From Fistulifera solaris (lineage: Eukaryota; Bacillariophyta; Bacillariophyceae; Naviculales; Stauroneidaceae), in NCBI GenBank assembly GCA_030295235.1, contig AP026138.1:124001-188000 (forward strand): a DNA stretch of 64,000 nt, given 5' to 3'. Position numbers and translations under genes: made by a program. Within the stretch, counting starts at the first letter, position 1. Each line of letters starts with the position of its first letter. The notes beneath the pieces were generated by a model that made no database searches, was not told where the DNA came from, and saw only the letters and a list, made by a program, of their open reading frames with translations. Positions 1 to 11,507 of this stretch are shown one piece after another.

Positions 1-1
1 A

Positions 2-1384
2 ACGTCCCGTGATTTGTTGAAACGATGGTGTTATCCCGTGGTACCGGAGAACTTGTTTGAAAAGGAGTTTTATCAAATGCAGCGACATTATTTGTACGTG
101 GAATCGAATGCTCGAATCGCACGGAGTGCTACGATGGAGGGCCCCGGAATGATTGGTACCTGCACGATTGGTGAACATGCCAAGCTCACGCGTTGCACGG
201 TGGGGAACTACTGCGTGATTGCGGCCGATGCTGTTTTGAAAGAGTCACATTTGTGGAGTGCCGTGGAAATTGGTCCGGGAGCAAAAGTGACACAATCGAT
301 TTTGGCCGATGGTGCCGTCATCAAGGCGGGCGCCGTAGTCCATCCCGGATGCGTGATTGGTGCGGGATGCGTCGTGGGTGAAAATGTGGTGTTGCCGCCG
401 TACACACGTCTGTCGCTCAAGGAAGAAAAGGAAGACGATTTTGGTGATGATTGGGATGACGATAGTAGCAACGACAATGAAGAAGCGGAAGATCGAGATC
501 AGCCGTGTCTGGACACTCAATTGGTGGGACTCGATGGGAAGGGTCACATTTGGAAACCCAAACCAGATGACGAAGAATACAATGAAGATGATGAAGGGTA
601 TTTATCGGTCGCGGAAAAGCTGAAGTCAGAAAGTATCGGGTACGACCGTGCCGCACTGGAGGCTCTTCGCAATTCTTATCAGCCAGAACCTTCCGACAAC
701 TTTAGCGAAATCGGAGATGATGAAGGCATGCCGGATTACCTGGATGAATATAGCGGAGCTGTAACATTTAGCACGGACGCCGAACCTTTCGCCGCTAGCA
801 ACAACGATGAAATCATTGGTCGTCAAAAAGGCGTGGATGTCCTTCGCGAACTGAAAAGCATCTGTATGGAATACGAAATGATAAGTCCTATTGAGAACCT
901 GGCGATTGAACTCAATTCGTTCAAATTTAGCCAAAATGCGAGTTATAGTGACTGTGTAACAGCAGCGACGATGGCTATTTTAGAGCGAATGAATATCACC
1001 AAAGATATGAAAGACGTCAAAATGGCAACCGAATTTAAGAAGGCGTTGCAACACTGGGCTCCATTGCTGCAAAAGATGAGTATCACGATGGAGGAAGAGA
1101 AAGCGATTGTACTTGCCTTGGAGCGATGTGCGTGCGAAGAAACCGAAATGGGAACTGTTCTGTCGAGCGGCATGTCGTTTCGCTTTTTACTAACCGTCCT
1201 GGAAGACGAAGAAGTTGTCAGCGACAAAGCCATCTTTGCCTGGGCAGATGAGCGGAAAACGGAAGGAGATACTCCCCGCGGAAGACTATTTCGGTCCAAG
1301 GCAGTTCAGGAGTTTCTGGAATGGCTACGAGAAGAAGAAAGTGACGATGAAGACGAGGAAGACAGTGAAGAAGACAGCGATTAA
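2..1384 (+). CDS. EIF2B5: Translation initiation factor eIF2B epsilon subunit, 3' part
   Basis: Catalytic subunit of the guanine nucleotide exchange factor that recharges eIF2 with GTP in the cytosol. The reading frame is open from base 2, so the 5' end, including the nucleotidyltransferase-like domain, lies outside the window; 460 codons remain. The visible part begins with DLLKRW and YPVVPEN, which in this family lead into the hexapeptide left-handed beta helix (roughly residues 35-135 here, with repeated V/I-G-x-G steps such as VIGAGCVVGENV). An acidic linker follows, then a C-terminal W2/HEAT-like domain whose aromatic and acidic boxes (AIFAWADE, FLEWLREEE) bind eIF2 beta and supply exchange activity. 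It ends in a run of Asp/Glu. No frameshift is seen. The family assignment rests on the helix plus W2 order and is firm. Confidence 0.9.
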   Translation, partial: TSRDLLKRWCYPVVPENLFEKEFYQMQRHYLYVESNARIARSATMEGPGMIGTCTIGEHAKLTRCTVGNYCVIAADAVLKESHLWSAVEIGPGAKVTQSILADGAVIKAGAVVHPGCVIGAGCVVGENVVLPPYTRLSLKEEKEDDFGDDWDDDSSNDNEEAEDRDQPCLDTQLVGLDGKGHIWKPKPDDEEYNEDDEGYLSVAEKLKSESIGYDRAALEALRNSYQPEPSDNFSEIGDDEGMPDYLDEYSGAVTFSTDAEPFAASNNDEIIGRQKGVDVLRELKSICMEYEMISPIENLAIELNSFKFSQNASYSDCVTAATMAILERMNITKDMKDVKMATEFKKALQHWAPLLQKMSITMEEEKAIVLALERCACEETEMGTVLSSGMSFRFLLTVLEDEEVVSDKAIFAWADERKTEGDTPRGRLFRSKAVQEFLEWLREEESDDEDEEDSEEDSD

Positions 1385-1581
1385 TGCATTAATCGAAAAT
1401 TTTTATCATCATAATTACTAGCCTTTATTCAGCCATTCAGCCATTTTCATGCATGTTCCACAAATGATGGTTCTTTGAAAAATTAGCAACGTCGTTTGCG
1501 CTAATCTTTCCTTGTACCTGGATCTGTTGCAATAACAATCCTCGAATCCGATAAAGCATACGCACGAAGAAAAATGCACGC

Positions 1582-2094
1582 TCATTTTGTCGCCGACTCG
1601 ACATCATAACCTAAATCACGACGACGACGAGCATGAGGAGTGAGTTCATCAATGTCATTTGTTGTTTCCTCCTCTTGCAATTCTTTCATCCATAAAGCTC
1701 GATCTTCTTCCGGTATTAATTCCATTCCCGATTGCAAGCAATCGACTAAAACATCCACATCGAAATCGGGATCGTTGTTTCGTAGATCTTCTAAAATATC
1801 CGCAAACGCATCGGTGATCATATTGACATAGGCCACACGAAAGTCTTCTTCATTCACTACTGCCGTAGCTTTTTCGTTTTGTTCATCCTCCGCCATTTTC
1901 GCACTCAATTCGTTCCAGGCATTCATTAATTTTGCGCGAGCCTCATTCAATGACGATAAAATCGTTTCGGGTTGTCGCCACGGACCGTTCGGATCGTTCG
2001 TTTCCCGTTCCGCATACGAGTCAATCAATTGGAAGGCTTCACTGGCCGCTTCTTCGACGGCAGCGGATTCCTCTGCGTAAGTTAATTCTGGCAT
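1582..2094 (-). CDS. Small acidic protein, possibly Rsa3-like
   Basis: Encodes 170 residues with an uninterrupted frame from an ATG at 2094. The protein is acidic and predicted mostly helical. A central stretch (about residues 85-125: FRVAYVNMITDAFADILEDL, then DVLVDCLQSG) resembles the pattern of the ribosome-assembly protein 3 (Rsa3) domain, in which a YxxxxTxxFxxDLexLR helix is followed by a LVxxLxxG helix. The C terminus has an Arg cluster (HARRRRDLG). The Rsa3 link is a weak pattern impression; if right, the protein would act in 60S pre-ribosome assembly in the nucleolus. Otherwise the function is unknown. It converges on eIF2B epsilon, with about 200 bases between the two stops. Confidence 0.6.
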   Translation of the reverse strand: MPELTYAEESAAVEEAASEAFQLIDSYAERETNDPNGPWRQPETILSSLNEARAKLMNAWNELSAKMAEDEQNEKATAVVNEEDFRVAYVNMITDAFADILEDLRNNDPDFDVDVLVDCLQSGMELIPEEDRALWMKELQEEETTNDIDELTPHARRRRDLGYDVESATK

Positions 2095-3069
2095 TCTGTA
2101 ATGTGTTTGATATAAGGTTTTAATGAATTACAGGGTTGTTGTTGTTGAATATTGTTCTTTCCTTATTCGCAATCAACAATCATCCAACCAAAAAATTGAT
2201 CGCATCAAAGGTTCCCATTTTCCAAGGAACAAAAACGGGCGACAAACGGGCGAGCTACGGACGGAGATCTTTACGTTGCGGCGATTGATCTTTTCGTGGT
2301 TATTCGTTTATTCTATTCCGACTAAGATCACAAACACAACTTGAGTTCGACGCCGAAGTCTTTGTGAAGTATTGTTGATAATTTGGATAACAGGTGAATT
2401 GTGAAAACGGAGCTGCTGTCGGAAAGCAACAATGTCGGCCTGGTCCGTGACTGAACTACGGTTAATTCACAAAAAATAACATCTACACTTTTTACTATAG
2501 TGCATATTAGACTACGATGGAAATGGGCGCCTAATGCGTGTTGTTTTAGAGGATTGTTCACAGTGTGAGCATCGATGAAAGCAGAAAATTCGATTCGTCT
2601 GTTTGCGTTGAACAAGTTGAGCTTGATGGTGAAAAAGAGTAATCTGATCAAAAAGTAATGAAAATAAAAAACGTCCGGGACTGATAACTTGTGCATTCAT
2701 GAGTGTAGCGACCAGTCCGTGTTCTGTTCACAACCAGAAAAGCTCTTCGAACACGCTCTTTTCCTATTGCCCAAGGCCCAAGTACTGTAGTATTCAAAAC
2801 GTCAAAGATCGAAGATGCAAACAATGAAAGCACTGCTCCTATCCCCGCAGGCCATTTCCGAATAAAGACCAAAATAATATTTAAGCATCAATGATAGATA
2901 GAATCAAAGTTGGATTATGTTCAGTTAAGAATTTGCAAAGAAATGTAATGCACAAATGTCAGACAAGTTTGATGTATGAAGTATGAATATCGTGCTCAAG
3001 CCGCTACTGCAGCCGATTTTCCGGGTGTCGCGAGGAAGGGGCTACGAACACGAAAGTGCGTGAACTTTT
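2095..3069. other. Intergenic, no supported gene
   Basis: Nearly 1 kb between two minus-strand genes. Only short overlapping open frames occur, none with a convincing start, composition bias or recognisable domain. It should contain the promoter of the small acidic gene and the 3' region of the next gene. Confidence 0.6.
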
Positions 3070-3633
3070 TCACTTCCGCCCGGGCTTTGCTGAGCAAGGA
3101 CGATTTGACCTTTTGCAGTATTCTCGAGCTTCCAGAGCATCGGCAATCGCCAGATTCTGGGCGGCTTCTTGACATTGCGCGGCAGCCGCGTCGAGGTACG
3201 CTTGAGAAATCAGTTCCGGCTTTTTTATTCCGACCAATCGCTGTCTTCGTTGTTCGTCGAGAACGGCCTTGATTCCGTTCAATTTGTTCTCTTGACGAAG
3301 GTTGGCTCCCTTTCGTGTACGATACTCGAGACCACGCGTGGTTTCCTTGTCACTTTCTTCGACGGGCTCATTCTTCATCATCTTGCGAAGAACGGGAATG
3401 ATATCGCTCTTCATCGCGTTGTATTCAGTCTTGTCGTACCATGTTGCCCGAAGGTCTTCAATGCCCATGGAAGCACGGCTGGCAATGGGGAAACTTTCGT
3501 TGAAGGCCAGCGAAATCTTCACCCGAAGTCGGCGTTTCAAGGTAACTGGGGAAGCACGTGGTGAACTGGCAGGAGAACTGGCTTCCGTCATGAGAGTGTG
3601 ACTATCGTCGTCGATCAATTTTTGGAACGTCAT
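3070..3633 (-). CDS. Diatom WYxK/RGLE-family protein, unknown function
   Basis: A 187-residue protein. After a Ser/Pro/Ala-rich leader it has TWYDKTEYNAMKSDI, then TTRGLEYRTRKGA, then a helical NKLNGIKAVLDEQRRQR segment, then ISQAYLDAAAAQCQEAAQNL, and ends in a basic tail. This order (aromatic WYxK motif, RGLE box, Asn/Lys-rich helix with LDEQ, and a Cys-Gln-Glu-Ala helix) matches a large family of predicted proteins that I recall from diatom genomes and for which I know no function. A second, more divergent member is encoded at 41075-42178. The frame is intact. The Met at 3633 is the only start that includes the Ser/Pro leader; a later start is possible. Confidence 0.8.
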   Translation of the reverse strand: MTFQKLIDDDSHTLMTEASSPASSPRASPVTLKRRLRVKISLAFNESFPIASRASMGIEDLRATWYDKTEYNAMKSDIIPVLRKMMKNEPVEESDKETTRGLEYRTRKGANLRQENKLNGIKAVLDEQRRQRLVGIKKPELISQAYLDAAAAQCQEAAQNLAIADALEAREYCKRSNRPCSAKPGRK

Positions 3634-4977
3634 GTTGAGTTCGATGGAACTTTTTGCTTCGAGAGGAGATGTATGTGCTTTACTTCCGTCAAGCGGATGG
3701 AATTATGGCACGCAACAAAAACGAAAAAGGATGAAAGTCAAAAGGCCAACGCCAAAACACAAGTGCCGCACTCAGTGTCTCTTTGAAGGAGAGGAAAGAA
3801 CAGCCAGAAGAATGACCTTTCGATTTCTGAAATTCATCGCTCATATAGTGGTGTAGGTTCAAATGATGTTCATCGCCCTTCTCTTTCGTTCTTTCCTTCG
3901 AACTGCCCAAAAGCGAATACAAAAATTCCCATAAAGCTTTTGAAGTGACTTGAAGGTCCAGCTTTCATCTCGATTGTGTTAGTGCGTACGAAAGGCGCAA
4001 TAAGATATCTTTTTGAATTAGTACACAAAAATGGTAATCGTGGAACACTGGTATTCGTCTCTCTTATTGCCTTAAACTTTCTTTTGGCTTTAGGGATTCT
4101 TCGAAGAAGACAGAAAGTTCATCGTAAAAAAGAAAGCTCAAGAAGGCATAGATTATGTTCTATTGCTTTTGTTCGAGAATGGTCATTCAATAAATACGAA
4201 CATTAGCGCAATTTCTGAGAATTTTTAGAGAGCCTTCTTCAAAACTAGGGTGCACAACGTTTACCGTATAGCCTCACAAACCCGAGTTCGGAATAGTTCG
4301 GATGGGGCTGATAGTTGATAGTCATAAAAATGAAAAAGTGATCGCAATCTGAGAACTACAAATAATTGCCAACGATTTTGAAATTGCCTACTTCGTATTT
4401 CGTACGAATCACGAATCATCGTCAAAGAGTATCATCTCTAAGACTCGCAGGCTTTAAAGGATATTTTTCCTACAAGAAGCGCAGTCTGGGCATTGATGCC
4501 GCAACAGCCCGGTCCTATATTTGACGATTCCAACCGCTTCTGTCAACGATCAATGATCATGGACCGCAGCGTGTCACCAGTTGTGTCTTTTGATTGATCT
4601 CGCACTTTCAAGTGGGGAAGGGCACCCGACACCGTCGGATTGTCGAGGCAATAGCGCAACAATTCACGATAAGAGTTCATCCATTGCATCTCTACAATTT
4701 ATTGTGAGCACCCGTCTTCACAACTCGATCTTCCGATCTCCGATCTTCCTCTCGGACGATACTGAACTCCAGGCAAATAAAATTCATAGCTCTCAATCAA
4801 CTCGTCGGTCTACATTCTACATTCTCATTACCTAACAAAAAATTTATTTCAATAAACGTATCCTTGTTAGTAGAAATGTCTTATTTCTCTCTTTAGCTAG
4901 AGTCTAGGGTTGCACTTGTGTTGGCCTCGGTCCCTAGCTTGAAATAACGATAAACGTGATCGATAATCGATAATCGA
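3634..4977. other. Intergenic, no supported gene
   Basis: About 1.3 kb of moderately AT-rich sequence. It contains open frames of up to 84 codons (for example 3976-4206 and 4581-4835) without domain, repeat or codon-bias support. No tRNA cloverleaf or long repeat was seen. Confidence 0.55.
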
Positions 4978-5355
4978 TCAATCTTTTCGTCGTCTGGCCG
5001 CAGCTACGTTCTTGGGGAAAGAAAGACGATCGTCCGTCGTCCGTCCGCTTCCGACTTCGCGCGCTTTTACACTGACGTTCAGTGTACCGAGGTGGTTCTT
5101 GCTTTTCCCTTGCGGCGCAACGACAAAAAGATATGTTGTGGTGCTCCGCAAGAAGTCGTCGGCTGTTATGTTTTTGGAGGATGAAATCGAGAGCAGCGTC
5201 ACCCAAACTGGAGATGCATTCTCCGCAACCCATAACAGCGAATGCCGTGGGGCGAAACGCTGTGTGTTGGATCTTTTTAGTTGATCCATTGCAATCATCT
5301 TCATTTTCTGGAAGCATTGATATATTCCGATCACAATTATAAGTGTTGCTGTCAT
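4978..5355 (-). CDS. Possible small membrane-anchored protein
   Basis: An open frame of about 125 residues starting at an ATG (MTATLIIVIGIYQCF) whose first 15-17 residues form a plausible membrane segment. It continues with an aliphatic central part (PVWVTLLSIS, TTTYLFVVAPQG) and a basic C terminus ending AAARRRKD. The frame stays open 5' of this ATG to 5400 but without another ATG. It is transcribed divergently from the ISWI gene, about 60 bases away, so the two would share a promoter. No family was recognised. The regular hydrophobic/charged pattern favours a real gene, but an overlapping frame of similar length exists, so support is modest. Confidence 0.4.
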   Translation of the reverse strand: MTATLIIVIGIYQCFQKMKMIAMDQLKRSNTQRFAPRHSLLWVAENASPVWVTLLSISSSKNITADDFLRSTTTYLFVVAPQGKSKNHLGTLNVSVKAREVGSGRTTDDRLSFPKNVAAARRRKD

Positions 5356-5414
5356 TACGAAAGCCTGAATCGTAGCATTTCCGTTGCTGGCATTTTCCAC
5401 GATACAACGGCATC

Positions 5415-8400
5415 ATGGAAGACACGACAGAGGATGCACCAGCACCCGTGAGAAAGATTAAAACGGCTTTTCTTTATTATCAAGGTGATCAGTTGAGCAA
5501 AATACGAGCCGAAATGGGTTTATCGATGGGTGATGCCATGACGCAGGTACGTTGTCACCAGAGAAGTATTCTTAACCGCCATCCTCTCTCACACACACGT
5601 AATTTTGCAGCTGGCCGCACGATGGAGAAACTTATCGGCCGAAGAAAAGCAACCGTACCTGGATCAAGAAGAAGCCGATCGAGAGCGCTTTCGGCGCGAA
5701 TCGGCGGAAGCGGATGCCAAAGCCATGGCGATTCAGGAAGCCCGCCGACAGGCCTTGTCGATCCAGGACGGAGAAGATCACACGAGTCGGGGTGCTCGTC
5801 GTCGCGTCGAGCAAATGCGTGAACTGAAGCAACAGAATCATCGGGAACCGACGTGGTCAGCGGAAGTCCTCGAGCGACGAGCGCAGCAACAAGCGGAAAC
5901 GGCGGCACGACGGGAAGAACGAGCGAGGCAAGAAGAAGAGTTAAAGAAGAAGCACCGGAAATTGGATAAGGAAGAATCGAAGAAGGCAGCGCAACGATTG
6001 GAATACCTGCTGGCGCAGTCGTCCATCTTCTCCAGGCTCCAAGACAAGAGCAAAGCGGAAGGAAAAAATAAGGAAAACGGAAAAGCTCGTCAGCGTGGAG
6101 CTCATCATATTCATGATAAAGATAGCACGGCTTCTGATGAAGAAGTGGAAGACGAGGAAGAGAACGGCTCGAATACGGTTTTTCTTTCGCAGCAGCCATC
6201 CTGTATCAAGTTTGGACAGTTGAAGCCATACCAACTTGAATCGCTCAACTGGATGATTCATTTATCGGAGAAAGGTTTGAACGGAATCTTGGCAGATGGT
6301 AAGTACGAAAAGCTGCTGCGCGTAATGCTTTGCTTTCGAGTGACTTGTTCTGACATGCTATCTTACCGTCATAGAAATGGGTCTCGGAAAAACCTTGCAA
6401 TCAATTTCCATCATGGCATACCACTACGAATATAAACGCAGTCAGGGCCCTCATTTGATTTGTGTTCCTAAATCGACCTTATCGAACTGGATGAAGGAGA
6501 TCCAAAGATGGTGCCCGGCACTTCGAGTTATCAAGTTCCACGGTAGTCGAGAAGACCGCGAGGAGATGGTCGATAACTTTTTCACGAACGAGGCTGCCGC
6601 ACACGACGGCCGTCGACCTGATAAGCAGATTATGAATGGGTCAGGGGAACTGATCGATGATAACACGGATAATCCGCGTGCGTGGGACGTCTGTATTACC
6701 ACGTATGAAATTGCCAATATGGAGCGAAAAACACTACAGAAGTTCACTTGGCAGTATTTGGTCATTGATGAGGCACATCGTTTGAAGAATGATGCAAGTA
6801 TGTTCAGCAAAACGGTCCGATCGTTCCGTACGTCCAATCGGTTGTTGTTGACGGGTACTCCGCTGCAAAACAACCTCCATGAGCTGTGGGCATTGCTCAA
6901 TTTTTGCTGCCCGATATCTTTTCATCTGCTGAGCAATTTGATGAGTGGTTTGACCTTGAAATCGAAGACGAAGAGGCAAAGAAACAAATCATTTCTCAGT
7001 TGCACAAAATTTTAAGACCGTTCATGTTGCGCCGTCTCAAGTCGGATGTGGCCAAGGGTCTTCCGCCAAAAACAGAAACAATCTTGTACGTCGGTATGTC
7101 GAAGATGCAAAAGCAGCTTTACAAGCAGCTGCTAATGCGAGACTTGGACAGTATTACCGGTAACGCTTCTAGCAAGAATCACACAACCATTCTTAACATT
7201 GTGATGCAGCTCAGAAAGTGTTGCGGTCACCCTTATCTGTTCGAAGGAGTCGAAGATCGGTCGCTGGACCCTTTAGGCGAACACCTTGTCGAGAATTGTG
7301 GAAAATTGAGCATGGTCGACAAGCTTCTGAAACGTTTGAAAGAGCGAGGGGATAGAGTTCTTATTTTCACTCAGATGACCCGGGTACTCGATATTCTGGA
7401 GGATTTCATGTTCATGCGGGGATACCAATATTGTCGAATTGACGGAAATACAAACTACGATGACCGAGAAAGTCAAATCGAGGAGTTCAATAGACCAGGA
7501 AGTGAAAAATTTTGCTTCTTGTTGTCGACGCGCGCCGGTGGATTGGGCATTAATCTTCAAACAGCCAATATCTGCATCCTCTACGATTCCGACTGGTAAG
7601 TGATGAATTTGCATTTGTCGTAACCTTCGTTTAGCATGTCGCCAATTTTGCTGACACCACTTTTATGACAGGAACCCACAGCAAGATTTACAAGCACAAG
7701 ACAGATGCCATCGCCTTGGTCAGAAAAAAGCCAGTAACTGTCTTTCGTCTAGTCTCAGAAAATACCATTGAAGAAAAGATAGTGGAACGAGCGCAACAAA
7801 AACTAAAGCTTGACGCTATGGTAGTGCAACAAGGGCGCCTTAAAGACAAAGATAAAGTCACTAAAGAGGAGATTTTGGCTGCGGTCCGTTTCGGAGCAGA
7901 CACAATTTTTCGTTCGGAAGAGTCCACTATCACCGACGAAGATATCGATGTCATCCTTCAGCGCGGAGAGGCAAAGACAAAAGAATTAGCCGAGAGGCTG
8001 CAAAAGGCCGACAAAGGAGATCTTTTAGATTTTAGACTCGATGGAGGGATATCTGCTCAGACGTTCGAGGGAGTTGACTACAGCGACAAGGATCTGCGTG
8101 ATCATTTACGGATGCTGGCGGCGAACTCGGTTGGAAAACGTGAACGAAGACCTCCTCCAAGCAGCTACAATCCCATCATTCAATCCAAAAAGTCCATGAT
8201 TGTGAATAATAAGCGTATCAAATTGCCAAAGCCACTTCGACTTCCTCAGATGGAAGACCACCACTTTTATAACCGAGAACGTTTGCTCGAACTAGGAGAG
8301 CTTGAGTTTGAAAACTACGCGGCGCTGCGCGAAAAGGTCAGCTTCCAGCTAAGGAGGTCATAGAACGAAATCGATCCCTTTTACCTCCTGAGATGGCCCA

Positions 8401-10218
8401 GGAAAAACGTGAACTGATGGAAGAGGGTTTCGGGGAGTGGAGCCGCAGTCAGTATTATCATTTCGTTAAAGCGTGTGCCAAATACGGAAGACATGATATT
8501 GCAAGCATTGCTGCTGATATGGATATGCCCGAAGAAGCAGTTGCTCCGTACAGTGAAGCATTCTGGAAGTACGGCCCTACTGAACTCAAGAATGAATGGG
8601 AGCGCGTTCTGGGTAATATCGAACGCGGAGAGAAGAAGCTGGCAAAACAAAAGAAGCTTAGTGGTTTGCTGACTAAGTTTGTTCAAACCTTTGATAATCC
8701 TCGTCATGAAATGGTGTTTGCTAACAAGGGAACAACTCATTTCGCACTTGAACAAGATCGAGCACTGCTTTGCGCAGTCGAAAAGCATGGCTATGGGAAC
8801 TGGGATTTAGTTCGTGAAGAGATTCGGACGGATAACGCTTTGAAATTTCAGCATTCGGTTCAAGGTATGTCAGTTCAGGCGATCGCCAAGCGCTGCGACT
8901 ACAGAATGCGTCAGATGGAAAAAGAACTCGAAGCTCGCGAGAAGATGATGAAGAGCAGAAAACCCGCCAATGTTCTAGCAGCTCAACGTGCGGTCGAATC
9001 GATTCGGGAAATGGATTTGTGGGATATCCAAGCACGCGAAGCCGAATTGGAAGGAGAAGTTCCGCCACCAATCAGCGGCCTTTCTGAGACGGCCCGATCG
9101 GTTTTGCAGGAGCGATTGACCGACCGCGCAGCACACATAGCACGCTTGCGGGAAATAGAAGTACAAGTACAAAAGTGTGCCCTTATTGCGGAAGAAACCC
9201 GACAGGCTATTCTACGAGGAGATCAGTATGTCAACTATAGCAGTATCACATTGAAGTCCGCCACTGGACCTTCCGGAAAGGACGATACCAAACCAGCTGG
9301 CCCAACGATTCAAGACGGTATTGAAATCGAGCGTTTGATCAATCCTTTGATCCTGAAAATTCCAGCTTGCCGACAGTGCGAAAACTGCAATACGAATACA
9401 AAACTTTGCTACAGACGATTGGAGGAGCGTGAGCGTCTTTTGGCCGAAGAGACCGCGAAAAGATTAGGAAACGACGGCGTAAAGAAAACCAAGAAACGCA
9501 AGCATGGCGATTCGTTGGCTACGTCTTCTCCGAAGAAGGCTGCATCCTCCTCGTATACCGTTAAGCCCCTGGAGCCCCCGAAAAAGAAGAAAAAAGCTGC
9601 TCATGCAAAAGGCGGACGGTCAACTAAAAGTCCGTGTCACTTCCCAAGGCAACAAGCGCATGACCATTCCTGACGAAGTATTTCCCGAATTTGTTCGCCG
9701 TGTCGGCTTGGGTACGGGTGAACGTGTGAGTGTCATCAATCAATTTGTGGAGGATTACCCCACGATTTCCGCGCGTCAAGTGACTCTCAAGTTTCAAGAA
9801 ATTTGTACGAAAGATCGACCGAAGTGTGTGCCGCCGGAACTCACGCCGAAAAAGAAGAAGAAAAATGGGACGGACGTTTATGTTTTATTTGCGGCCTTGT
9901 TTTTACAAGCACTTGGATCCGGAAGTTCGTCCGCCTGGTTGGGAAGCGTATGCTGAAGCCGATGAGATTGAATGGCAGCGCGAGTTGACGGCCAATCCTC
10001 GTCCATCCGACCATGAAGAAGGAAGGTCGCCGGACAAGCTGAGCAGCTCCGGTTCGGTCACTTCCAATTTGAATGACTCGCAAGTGATGGAGGATGTGGA
10101 CCATTCCGTCGACGATGCTTCTGGTACGGGTGAAGAGGGGTCTGGATTCGGAGAAGATGCTTCCGGAACCGGTGATGATCCCATGGATACTGGGGATGAA
10201 ACGGAAGACGAAGAGTAG
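5415..10218 (+). CDS. ISWI: ISWI-type chromatin remodelling ATPase with N-terminal HMG box
   Basis: Nucleosome-sliding SNF2 ATPase of about 1528 residues. Exons are 5415-5546, 5611-6298, 6375-7595 and 7672-10218, all with GT-AG introns. Order of domains: an HMG-like box (FLYYQGDQLSKIRAEMGLS...LAARWRNLSAEEKQPYL); SNF2 N-lobe with Walker A LADEMGLGKT (rebuilt across intron 2), the DEAH box IDEAHRLKN and TGTPLQNNLHELWALLNF; helicase C with ILRPFMLRRLKSDV, LIFTQMTRVLDILEDF and STRAGGLGINL; then HAND, SANT (GEWSRSQYYHFVKACAKYGR) and SLIDE domains; then a Cys cluster CRQCENCNTNTKLC and an extra conserved C-terminal region ending in an acidic tail. Five one-base indels break the frame: losses in the runs at 6901-6905 and 8332-8335, and gains at 7724-7729, 9590-9595 and 9862-9866. 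Correcting each restores ISWI. It is longer than typical ISWI (about 1000-1100 residues). Confidence 0.93.
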
Positions 10219-10285
10219 CAATAGAATGGTTCCTATAAATTTAGTATCTTATACAACATTCTTGTAGGAGCTTGGCAACGAGTGA

Positions 10286-10963
10286 TCACGCCTCCCAATT
10301 CATGGAGTGATCGGTGGTGCTCGTCGGACTCCCCGTGCATCGTCGTTTGGCGGGTTGTTCGGTAACAACGGCGTGCCATGACTGCATTTTGTCCTGTTCC
10401 AAGGTGTTGGTACGTTTCCCACTCGCAGTAACTGTAGTAGGATTCTCCAACAACCCGACCGCATTTCGAGGCCATTCGCATCTCCAATCATTCGGTGCCG
10501 GTCCAATGGGCATGTTCCGAATCGTCCAATGCGGATCGTGTGCCGCATGCTGTTGCGCTACCTGCCGAGCGCCATCTCCGACAAATACATACAAGGAAGT
10601 CGAAGAAGGATGTTCTTCTTGTTGAACACGACGACGCGAATCACCGACCGTTTCATTCCAACACAAAGTGTACGCATCGTACTGATTGTTGGGACTCGAG
10701 TATGATCCGACGACGGCCGCATCGACTTTGCGGATCCAAAACAAGGCTCCAGCAACGGCAAAGCCGTACGTGATGGCGTGGGGCATGGGTACGGTCCGGA
10801 CCGGTTGTTTTATTGTTTCAGCAAAAGCGTGTGCCGATTGGTAGGCAAGAATTTGGGCCGATTCGGGTGTCACCAAGAGACGCTGACAATCGATCGGATC
10901 GAATGTGTGAGGGCCGGAAAACCAACATTTTTGCACTATAAAGAGAGAAATGGTTCGATGCAT
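10286..10963 (-). CDS. Hypothetical protein with one possible membrane segment
   Basis: A 225-residue frame with an ATG in a favourable context (after CAACAACA). There is a hydrophobic stretch at about residues 64-80 (ITYGFAVAGALFWI) followed by a soluble Trp/Pro-containing part (DPHWTIRNMPIG, NDWRCEWPRN). No domain was recognised. It converges on the ISWI gene, with only about 70 bases between the ends. A sequence resembling a 3' splice site (TTTATAG) lies just inside the proposed N terminus, so the true first exon could be further upstream. Its uniform composition and length support coding; identity is unknown. Confidence 0.5.
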   Translation of the reverse strand: MHRTISLFIVQKCWFSGPHTFDPIDCQRLLVTPESAQILAYQSAHAFAETIKQPVRTVPMPHAITYGFAVAGALFWIRKVDAAVVGSYSSPNNQYDAYTLCWNETVGDSRRRVQQEEHPSSTSLYVFVGDGARQVAQQHAAHDPHWTIRNMPIGPAPNDWRCEWPRNAVGLLENPTTVTASGKRTNTLEQDKMQSWHAVVTEQPAKRRCTGSPTSTTDHSMNWEA

Positions 10964-11507
10964 TGTTGTTGCACGAAAGAGAGAGAATGAAGAGTTGATA
11001 CTTGTGTGTATGTGCCGGATGAAGCGAAAGAACTCAGTGTGAATTCTAGCGCATCAAGATCTACGAAAGTCGTCTGATGGGAAGGAACAAAGACAATGAA
11101 TCTCTAATAAGCGATTACTGAATGCTGTAAATGAAAAGGAACGGAAAGTTGTCCTGGATAATAAGGCTTCTGTATTTGAATGCAATCGGTATTTGCCTCG
11201 TCAAGAGAATTATAGGCATCTCGTTTTTGGCGCGCTTATTTTCATTGGCGAAATGGGGCAATTCCACTTCACGACGTATCGGTACTCCATTGTACCAGTA
11301 CGGATCTTACACAGTATTTTTCTACTGTCACACATAATGTAGTCTTTAGCATGAAGACGTCGAAGTCCGTCCGGCCGTTGCCCGTTCATCGCGTTTCATC
11401 ACCACGAAAAGAATGATCACCCCCATTTTTTTTTCGATATTTGCTTTTTCTTTTCACAACACCGCTTTTGCTTTTCGAATTTACATTACAAACAAAACAA
11501 AATCATC
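10964..11507. other. Divergent intergenic/promoter region
   Basis: Separates the minus-strand hypothetical gene from the plus-strand Peter Pan gene and presumably holds both promoters. The last 100 bases before the Peter Pan ATG are pyrimidine-rich (T runs and CTTTT), as expected for a transcription start/5' UTR in compact algal genomes. No coding or RNA gene was seen. Confidence 0.5.

Noticed and set aside
3976-4206. Small protein with hydrophobic centre (LVFVSLIALNFLLALGIL)
   Set aside because: Hydrophobic stretch is suggestive, but there is no ATG-supported context, no neighbour or family support and high AT content; left as intergenic.
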